Source: Bacillus pumilus (GTDB lineage Bacteria; Bacillota; Bacilli; Bacillales; Bacillaceae). From it: 64,000 nt of DNA. A program made the position numbers and the translations under genes. The notes beneath the pieces were generated by a model. The model was not told where the DNA came from. It searched no databases and saw only the letters and a list, made by a program, of their open reading frames with translations. Location: the NCBI RefSeq assembly GCF_900186955.1, contig NZ_LT906438.1, forward strand, positions 3,782,001 to 3,846,000, in the 5' to 3' direction. Below, piece by piece: positions 58,705-64,000 of the stretch; the first letter of the stretch is position 1; every line of letters begins with the position of its first letter.

Positions 58705-58888
58705 TGACGAGAATTTTCTTCATTTTTCGTTCAAAGTCTCTTCTTGGGATCATGACGCTATGCCCACAGCCTTCACATTTAATGCGAATATCCATGCCCA
58801 ACCGAATTACAATCCACCGATTGACACCACATGGATGGGGTTTCTTCATTTCAACGACGTCATGTAACCCAAACGCTTTGTCTGCCAT
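58682..58888 (-). CDS. yyzM: DUF951 protein (YyzM-like)
   Basis: A 68-residue protein, MADKAFGLHDVVEMKKPHPC, with HPCGVNRW near 18 and RIKCEGCGHSVMIPR near 36-50. The three Cys and His form a possible zinc site. Family members lie beside ychF in many Firmicutes, and function is unknown (nucleic-acid binding is often suggested). A strong purine-rich site (AGAGGTGA) precedes the ATG, and it is its own unit with a terminator. Confidence 0.9.
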   Translation of the reverse strand: MADKAFGLHDVVEMKKPHPCGVNRWIVIRLGMDIRIKCEGCGHSVMIPRRDFERKMKKILVKHEEPTA

Positions 58889-59173
58889 CAGCTTTCACCT
58901 CTCTTGCTTACTTCATTGAATCTATTGTACAAAAAAACGGCGATGAAGAGCAATGCACAAAGCAAAGACCCTCTTTCTCCTATTCTTTTTTATAGAAAAA
59001 ACCCTTCTTTTAGATCATTTTATTTGTGACCAATAGTTACTTAAACTTCGCTTTTTTTCAATATTGTCACAAACACTGTAGGTCGAAAGGTTTTTATTGG
59101 TAGAACGCTGTGGTTTTTCCATATTTTTTGATTTATGATATCTGCATAAATGTTATGTGAGGGAGCAGGTACG

Positions 59174-60493
59174 ATGGTCAATCGAAAGGATAGATTAACT
59201 GATAAAGAATATAAAATCATATCCGATCATGCTGGAAACATAGACAATTACCAGCAGCACCATACGATAGAAATAGGTCAGCAAACGCTCACTGTCCATG
59301 ATTTTCTCAAGGTCGATCATCAATTATATGGTTTAACGATGCAGCCGGAACAATCAGACGAGTTCATCGTCGCTTTTCACTGTCCGATGCCAAAGCAAAT
59401 GCCGGTGACCTCGCCACAAGATGTACACACCGCGGCACAGTCATTGCTCAAAACGGATTATGCCTATCCCATTGAAAGGAAGTCCCTTGATGGCAATCGA
59501 GATCATGTCTTTTTTAAAGGGAAGGAATATATAGAGCAAGTCAGTCAGAAGCATCCCAATGCAGGTATCTATCTCACTGGACAAGCCCTTGCCGGTGCTG
59601 TTTGTGCTTATGTTGCAACAGAACAGCCAGCTGTCAAAAAAGCCGTCACCTTTGATAGCCCAAATATATGGAGCAGTCTGGCGCCTTCGATTCAGCAGAA
59701 AGCGCAGCAAGGTCAATATAAACGGATCTTGACTGAATATATTCAACCCAGTCATTATGTAGGTTTACTCAATCGCCATGATCATGGAGTTGGTCAAGTG
59801 AAGTACACCGTACCGCCAAGGCAGCAAGGCGACGTCCAAGAATCCGTTAAATATAAACAAAGAGAAATTGACACCTTTTTAAAATCAGCTTTTGCGTCTA
59901 TGAATATAGAATGGAACGAATCCTTTGATACAAATGCTTTTTTAGCTCTTATTTCTGGGAGTTTAAAAGGAAATGGGTATTCATTCCACAAAGATGGATC
60001 TGCCCAGATTTTAGATGAACAGCTTGATCATAATACAAGTTTTACAGCTATGCTGTTGCAAGAAATCCATTCTGGACGTGCATATGCACAAAGCGGTCTA
60101 GAAATTATCATAAAATCCCATTTACTGAAAAATTCATCCTACGATCTCCAAAGTGTGATTGAACATGAAGTACACACTATATTTGATAAAATCGATGGGA
60201 TCGATGAAAGTGTAAAAGACGCCGTCCAACATGTAAAACAAGAGCTCAAAGGACTCGTCGGCTTTGGCCACTATGATTTATTAAGTTCAAGTGATGTGGA
60301 AGCACTGGTAGAAGAAGTGAGGATGGAACAACATCATTCCTCCTTTTATTCACACGAAAAACAACTGATTGCCCTGTACACCTTGAGAGATTACGAACAA
60401 GAACTTTCTTCCCTTTCAAGACATATGTACACAATGGGTGATGATTACGCCAAGGCAGATAGGCGCCTTGCGATGCAAATGGGTATTCATTAA
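59174..60493 (+). CDS. Uncharacterised lipase-like protein without catalytic Ser
   Basis: A 439-residue protein. An N-terminal part (about 1-110) precedes an alpha/beta-hydrolase-like centre where GIYLTGQALAGAVCAYVATEQPAVKKAVTFDSP (about 137-170) parallels class 3 lipases (TGHSLGGA). Gln-Ala replaces the His-Ser nucleophile elbow. The second half is polar, with a helical C-terminus (LYTLRDYEQELSSLSRHMY). There is no signal or membrane segment. I do not recognise a named family with certainty; DUF6792-type Bacillus proteins may be relatives. ATG at 59174 has AGGGAGC upstream. The promoter TTGATT-17-TGTTAT lies at 59128-59156. It is followed by a small gene 15 bases later. Function unknown. Confidence 0.72.
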   Translation: MVNRKDRLTDKEYKIISDHAGNIDNYQQHHTIEIGQQTLTVHDFLKVDHQLYGLTMQPEQSDEFIVAFHCPMPKQMPVTSPQDVHTAAQSLLKTDYAYPIERKSLDGNRDHVFFKGKEYIEQVSQKHPNAGIYLTGQALAGAVCAYVATEQPAVKKAVTFDSPNIWSSLAPSIQQKAQQGQYKRILTEYIQPSHYVGLLNRHDHGVGQVKYTVPPRQQGDVQESVKYKQREIDTFLKSAFASMNIEWNESFDTNAFLALISGSLKGNGYSFHKDGSAQILDEQLDHNTSFTAMLLQEIHSGRAYAQSGLEIIIKSHLLKNSSYDLQSVIEHEVHTIFDKIDGIDESVKDAVQHVKQELKGLVGFGHYDLLSSSDVEALVEEVRMEQHHSSFYSHEKQLIALYTLRDYEQELSSLSRHMYTMGDDYAKADRRLAMQMGIH

Positions 60494-60508
60494 GAAAGGA
60501 GTCGCCGC

Positions 60509-60919
60509 ATGATCAATCAAAATAAACCTCCTAGTGACGCCCAGCGTTTCTTGCAAAATGTGAGTACCCGCCGATCCATGTCTGTATTTGAAAATCAATC
60601 GGCACCACAAACGCAAACGCAGTCCCCAGAAGAAATAGCCGCAATTCAGGCCCTACGAAGAGAAGGACAGCGAAAAGATCTAAAACGGCTGCTCAAAATG
60701 CGACTGCATGACGAATTAGCAAACACTCGCGTGCACTTGGAGTATCAATTGTCTAAAACCGAAGACATGATCAACCAGACGACCATTGTCAAGCAACACA
60801 TCTCCCAGCATTTAAAGGGACAAGCCATTTCAGAATTAGAGGAACGCCTTCAGCGTCTCAAGCAAATGCCAGTCTATGATGATATCAAAGACGCCATTGA
60901 CTCTATTCGGATAAAATAA
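60509..60919 (+). CDS. Uncharacterised 136-residue helical protein
   Basis: A charged, Gln/Lys/Leu-rich protein with a Ser/Gln-rich N-terminal stretch (about residues 1-45) and a long predicted coiled coil in the second half (RREGQRKDLKRLLKMRLHDE; ISELEERLQRLKQM). No known domain was recognised. AAAGGAG precedes ATG 60509, 15 bases after the lipase-like gene, so the two are an operon. It could be an antidote, adaptor or partner for that protein, but no sequence evidence separates these. Terminated by a strong hairpin. Confidence 0.7.
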   Translation: MINQNKPPSDAQRFLQNVSTRRSMSVFENQSAPQTQTQSPEEIAAIQALRREGQRKDLKRLLKMRLHDELANTRVHLEYQLSKTEDMINQTTIVKQHISQHLKGQAISELEERLQRLKQMPVYDDIKDAIDSIRIK

Positions 60920-60956
60920 GCACAGCTCTGACAAAGAGAGGTGCTTATTTTATTTT
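60914..60956. terminator. Bidirectional terminator between the two-gene unit and the YkvI-like gene
   Basis: AAATAAGCAC pairs with GTGCTTATTT, with a CTCT/AGAG inner stem; T-rich on both sides. Confidence 0.85.
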
Positions 60957-62003
60957 ATCAATATAATTTTTAGGGCGAGAAAATATCTTTTTACTTAAAA
61001 TCGGATATAGCATTAAACAGACAAGCAAATAAAGATTCAGCAAGCTGTATATCGGATACAAGAAAGCAATTAAATCGGCAAACCCAAGAGATGTTAAAGG
61101 CGCCATCAACAGAAGCATCACGAGCACAACCAGCCAGCGAGGCAATGGTACAAAAGAGAGCATTCGGCTGGATAAACCAAATAAACCTGCCGCTGTCGTC
61201 GTATAAATAGCTAGACAAAGGACAACGGTCATAAACACAAACAATGATGTCGGCGCTCCTTCTAATACTGTAAACAAAGGAATGCCTTCTGCTGATAGGC
61301 TCCCAGAAATATCAACCAGTATTTCGTTATACACGTACGAGATGACCCCAAAAATCAGGCCACTTAATATACTCGCCACTTTTGCCTCGCCAAGCCCCTT
61401 CATTTCTTTTCCAACCGAAGACAGCACTGCGACTACAGATAATATATTCAAAGAAGCAAAGACAATGCTGGCAGGCCAATTGTACTGCTGCCCAAAATCA
61501 ATCCGCCACATATGATCATGGTTCATATAATAAAAAACAAATGCATAGATGAGCCCCGCCACCAAAATTGGTATAATGAAAGCATTCACAGATAAAAGCC
61601 CTTTCACATCCCAGAAAAAAATCATAAATGAAAACAGACAAAATGCACCGATGCCAATCCAAAATGGCACATGATACATCTCGAGTGTCACCCCGCCACC
61701 GGCAATCATGACTGTCGTTGTCGTGAATAAATAAAGGACAATTAAAACATCATACACTTTAGCCAGCCATGGACCGACAAGCCGCTCTAGCACTGGCACA
61801 AAGTGATCTGCTCGTACCTCATAACTGATTTTCAACACCACATAGGTAGACAGCATAAACATCAATGTAAACAGTAGAATGGCTAGTCCACTATCAATGC
61901 CAAAAAACTGCCAAATTTCTTGGCCGGAAGCATACCCCGCTCCTATTAAGCTTCCTAAAATTAAAAGCGTCCACCTTGAACCAGCCTTCCACACAATCAT
62001 CAC
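60945..62003 (-). CDS. YkvI-like membrane transporter (APC superfamily)
   Basis: A 352-residue polytopic protein with about ten hydrophobic segments. The N-terminal GSLIGAGYASGQEIWQFFG near residues 18-36 resembles the YkvI/LeuT-like start, where an unwound glycine-rich helix binds substrate. Members are annotated as uncharacterised membrane proteins; relatives transport amino acids or nucleobases. No adjacent gene suggests a substrate. It diverges from yyaC and its promoter must lie between 62004 and 62072. The first residues MMIVW may begin slightly later. Confidence 0.8.
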   Translation of the reverse strand: MMIVWKAGSRWTLLILGSLIGAGYASGQEIWQFFGIDSGLAILLFTLMFMLSTYVVLKISYEVRADHFVPVLERLVGPWLAKVYDVLIVLYLFTTTTVMIAGGGVTLEMYHVPFWIGIGAFCLFSFMIFFWDVKGLLSVNAFIIPILVAGLIYAFVFYYMNHDHMWRIDFGQQYNWPASIVFASLNILSVVAVLSSVGKEMKGLGEAKVASILSGLIFGVISYVYNEILVDISGSLSAEGIPLFTVLEGAPTSLFVFMTVVLCLAIYTTTAAGLFGLSSRMLSFVPLPRWLVVLVMLLLMAPLTSLGFADLIAFLYPIYSLLNLYLLVCLMLYPILSKKIFSRPKNYIDKIK

Positions 62004-62072
62004 CTCATAGGTATAGAATTAAGCTTGTTTCCGTATACTGTTACTAACTACTATGACAAGGAAGTGAGACCT

Positions 62073-62699
62073 ATGAATAGCAAGAACGGTCTTTTTTTTA
62101 GAAATAGGGTGAAAGAATACGTGTCCCATACGGATACAAACGCCATTCAACAGCTTAAAAGTATTTTATTCTCGCATCTTCAGAAAGCAGGAAAAAGACC
62201 CGTTGCCATCGTTTGTATTGGAACAGACCGCTCAACTGGCGACTCTCTAGGTCCACTTGTTGGTACAAAGCTTTCAGGTCTTGATTTGAAAAAGCTTCAT
62301 GTATATGGCACGCTCTCTGACCCAGTTCATGCGGTCAATTTAAAAGAAAAGCTCGCCGAAATTGAACAAGCACATAAACATCCGTTCATTGTAGCGATTG
62401 ATGCCTGTTTAGGAAGAGTGAAAAGTGTAGGCTCCTTCCAAATTGGAGATGGACCGTTAAAGCCTGGAGCAGGTGTACAAAAGGAGCTGCCAGAGGTAGG
62501 AGATATTCATATTAATGGGATCGTCAATGTGAGCGGCTTTATGGAATACTTCGTTCTCCAAAACACACGCCTTCATCTTGTCATGTCTATGGCCAATACA
62601 CTTTCTGAAAGTCTATCTCATATTGATCAAATGGATTGGACAAGAGAAAAAAGCCGTTCTCTCTTCGCTCCTATTCAAAATATCACTGGGAGAATATAA
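62073..62699 (+). CDS. yyaC: YyaC, DUF1256 sporulation-associated protease-like protein
   Basis: A 208-residue protein. RPVAIVCIGTDRSTGDSLGPLVG near residues 44-66 has the Asp-rich motif shared with the GPR germination protease fold, and VAIDACLGR near 108 is a second landmark. DUF1256 proteins are relatives of GPR and are expressed in sporulation. ATG at 62073 is chosen over 62025 because AAGGAAGTGA lies before it. It sits next to spo0J, as in B. subtilis, and is convergent with it. Confidence 0.9.
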   Translation: MNSKNGLFFRNRVKEYVSHTDTNAIQQLKSILFSHLQKAGKRPVAIVCIGTDRSTGDSLGPLVGTKLSGLDLKKLHVYGTLSDPVHAVNLKEKLAEIEQAHKHPFIVAIDACLGRVKSVGSFQIGDGPLKPGAGVQKELPEVGDIHINGIVNVSGFMEYFVLQNTRLHLVMSMANTLSESLSHIDQMDWTREKSRSLFAPIQNITGRI

Positions 62700-62727
62700 A
62701 AAAGACCATCTCGTATCAAGATGGTCA
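62696..62727. terminator. Terminator between yyaC and spo0J
   Basis: AGACCATCT pairs with AGATGGTC-T around eight bases, with a U run on the reverse strand after spo0J and an A run preceding on the plus strand. Confidence 0.85.
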
Positions 62728-63579
62728 CTCTGATGATTCTCTCGTAGAAAGCAATTCGAGGATTCTTTCTAAATCTTCGTTCGAGAGAAATTCAATCTCT
62801 ATTTTTCCTTTTTTCTTCTGTTTCTTGATCGACACTGAAGTGCCAAAGTAGTTTTGCAAGAAAGACTCTCTTTCTTTCAACACTCGATCCTTTGGTGCTT
62901 CTTTTTTCTTTGTTTCACGTGGAACATTTTCGTTTAATTGCTGAACAAGTTTCTCAACCTGACGTACGTTTAACCCCTCGTCCACAATTTTCTTTACCAA
63001 TGGCGCCAGCTTATTTTTGTTTTTCAAGCTAAGCAATGTTCTTCCATGACCCATCGATAACTTTCCATCTGCAATCAGCTTTTGTACTTCATCCGGTAAA
63101 GTCAAAAGACGGAGATGGTTCGCAATATGCGGTCTGCTCTTCCCTAATCGCTTCGCTAATTCCTCTTGCGTGACACTTAGGTGATCTAGTAAGGAAGCAT
63201 AGGCTTCCGCTTCTTCTAATGGAGATAAATCCTCGCGTTGCAGATTTTCTAAAAGGGCAATCTCTCTCATGAGCGTTTCTGAAAATTCTCTGACGATCGC
63301 AGGAATCGTTGTCAGACCAGCTTGTTGTGCTGCACGGAAACGACGTTCACCTGCTACAATGTCATATCCTTTAATCGATTTACGGACAATGATCGGCTGT
63401 AAAACACCGTGCTGCTGAATGGATTCTTTGAGATCAGACAATGCATCTTCATCAAACGTTTTCCTTGGCTGATACGGGTTTGGACGCAAATCCTTTATTT
63501 TGATTTCTTCAACCGTTTCTTCATTTGAGTCTACAGTGTTAAATAGTGCATTAATACCTTTTCCAAGACCTTTAGCCAT
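62725..63579 (-). CDS. spo0J: Chromosome-partitioning protein ParB/Spo0J
   Basis: A 284-residue ParB CTPase that loads at parS and spreads to organise the origin, recruiting condensin and regulating Soj. The CTP-binding [10 protein letters not shown] motif is near residues 78-87, the helix-turn-helix near 140-165 ([21 protein letters not shown]) reads parS, and the C-terminal dimer domain follows. The start is placed at 63579 (MAKGLGKG), not 63585, matching B. subtilis; AAAGGAAG lies nine bases before. It overlaps the soj stop. It carries its own parS at 62911, encoding NVPRET. Confidence 0.97.
   Translation of the reverse strand: MAKGLGKGINALFNTVDSNEETVEEIKIKDLRPNPYQPRKTFDEDALSDLKESIQQHGVLQPIIVRKSIKGYDIVAGERRFRAAQQAGLTTIPAIVREFSETLMREIALLENLQREDLSPLEEAEAYASLLDHLSVTQEELAKRLGKSRPHIANHLRLLTLPDEVQKLIADGKLSMGHGRTLLSLKNKNKLAPLVKKIVDEGLNVRQVEKLVQQLNENVPRETKKKEAPKDRVLKERESFLQNYFGTSVSIKKQKKKGKIEIEFLSNEDLERILELLSTRESSE
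62911..62926. other. parS site inside spo0J
   Basis: TGTTTCACGTGGAACA. The reverse complement TGTTCCACGTGAAACA matches the parS consensus at all fixed positions. It encodes NVPRET within spo0J, a known arrangement in B. subtilis. Confidence 0.95.
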
Positions 63580-64000
63580 TCGCATCCACTTCCTTTGCTA
63601 AGTCTAAATAGACATCTGCACCTCTTGAACGTGGATCATACAAGATAATCGGTTTCCCATGACTAGGCGCTTCACTCAGTCTTACATTTCGCGGAATCAC
63701 GGTCTGATAGACTTTATCTCTAAAGTATTTCTTCACTTCTTCGATGACTTGAATCCCAAGATTTGTTCGTGCATCAAGCATTGTCAGCAATACACCTTCA
63801 ATGGCGAGATCCGTATTTAAATGTTTTTGCACGAGACGAACAGTGTTTAACAACTGGCTCAATCCTTCAAGCGCATAATATTCGCACTGTACCGGGATTA
63901 AAACGGAATCGGATGCTGTTAACGCATTAATCGTCAGTAATCCGAGTGATGGCGGGCAGTCAATAATCATATAATCATAATTTTGCTTAACAGATTCAAG
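63572..64000 (-). CDS. soj: Chromosome-partitioning ATPase Soj (ParA), 5' part outside window
   Basis: The visible C-terminal 142 residues: [20 protein letters not shown], the Walker-B-like D-C-P-P site, then [53 protein letters not shown] and [17 protein letters not shown]. These are typical of Soj/ParA, which binds DNA as an ATP dimer and is controlled by Spo0J. The frame is open to the window edge and the Walker A lies beyond. It overlaps the spo0J start. Confidence 0.96.
   Translation of the reverse strand, partial: LESVKQNYDYMIIDCPPSLGLLTINALTASDSVLIPVQCEYYALEGLSQLLNTVRLVQKHLNTDLAIEGVLLTMLDARTNLGIQVIEEVKKYFRDKVYQTVIPRNVRLSEAPSHGKPIILYDPRSRGADVYLDLAKEVDANG

Overview
The window reads as a chromosomal segment next to the replication origin of a Bacillus from the pumilus/safensis/altitudinis group. 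The evidence is the gene order soj-spo0J-yyaC ... ychF-rpsF-ssb-rpsR ... ppaC-yybS-gdpP-rplI ... dnaC-purA-trn(Lys-Glu-Asp-Phe)-walRKHIJ-htrC, which follows the 350-360 degree region of B. subtilis. Four ParB-binding parS sites and a KatX-type catalase fit this. Species assignment is inference from protein similarity remembered, not searched. Coordinates increase toward the origin.

Layout. (1) 1-4030, minus: an operon of a SAM-hydrolase-family (DUF62) protein and an ECF transporter (S, fused A-A', T components; T is cut by the window edge), preceded by a T-box riboswitch whose specifier reads best as AUG (Met). (2) 4176-6248: a two-gene ABC exporter and a GNAT acetyltransferase. (3) 6318-13160, minus: the essential walRKHIJ cell-wall two-component operon plus htrC. 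(4) 13471-14066: four tRNA genes. (5) 14265-21682: peroxiredoxin, small membrane protein, DUF418 protein, purA with a PurBox pair, a TetR regulator divergent from a CYP109-type P450, yycE and dnaC. (6) 21903-42352: an accessory block between dnaC and rplI. It holds a divergent pair of unrecognised genes (one secreted), then a complete-looking catecholate siderophore locus: besA-like esterase, dhbA, dhbC, dhbE, dhbB, dhbF, an MbtH-like gene, btr, feuA and ybbA. yycC and yycB close the block. (7) 42393-47019: rplI, gdpP, yybS and divergent ppaC. (8) 47064-55916: sigV-rsiV, a racemase-like gene, katX-type catalase, an MhqR-type quinone/catechol detoxification operon, and an osmolyte-type ABC transporter with a permease-binding-protein fusion. 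(9) 56107-64000: rpsF-ssb-rpsR with an S6:S18-like leader, ychF, a DUF951 gene, an unrecognised two-gene unit containing a lipase-like protein without its nucleophile, a YkvI-like transporter, yyaC, spo0J and the 3' part of soj.

How it works together. The siderophore block makes, imports and hydrolyses bacillibactin: DhbA/C/B make 2,3-dihydroxybenzoate, DhbE activates it, DhbF (A-domain codes read as Gly and Thr) builds the trilactone, Btr senses the ferric complex, FeuA binds it, and BesA/YbbA-like esterases release iron. Fur boxes precede besA, btr and feuA. Two irregularities stand out: dhbE has an in-frame TAG at codon 8 where family members have Trp, and the feuB/feuC permease and the ATPase are absent beside feuA. 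The origin-proximal part carries parS sites at 3639, 11537, 45935 and 62911. Two of them lie inside walK and spo0J and encode the same NV[S/P]RET peptide.

The strongest candidates for less-described biology are the Met-T-box/ECF/SAM-hydrolase unit, the disrupted dhbE, the pseudo-lipase plus coiled-coil pair at 59174-60919, and the divergent pair at 21903-23825. No CRISPR array, prophage, transposase or insertion sequence was seen.
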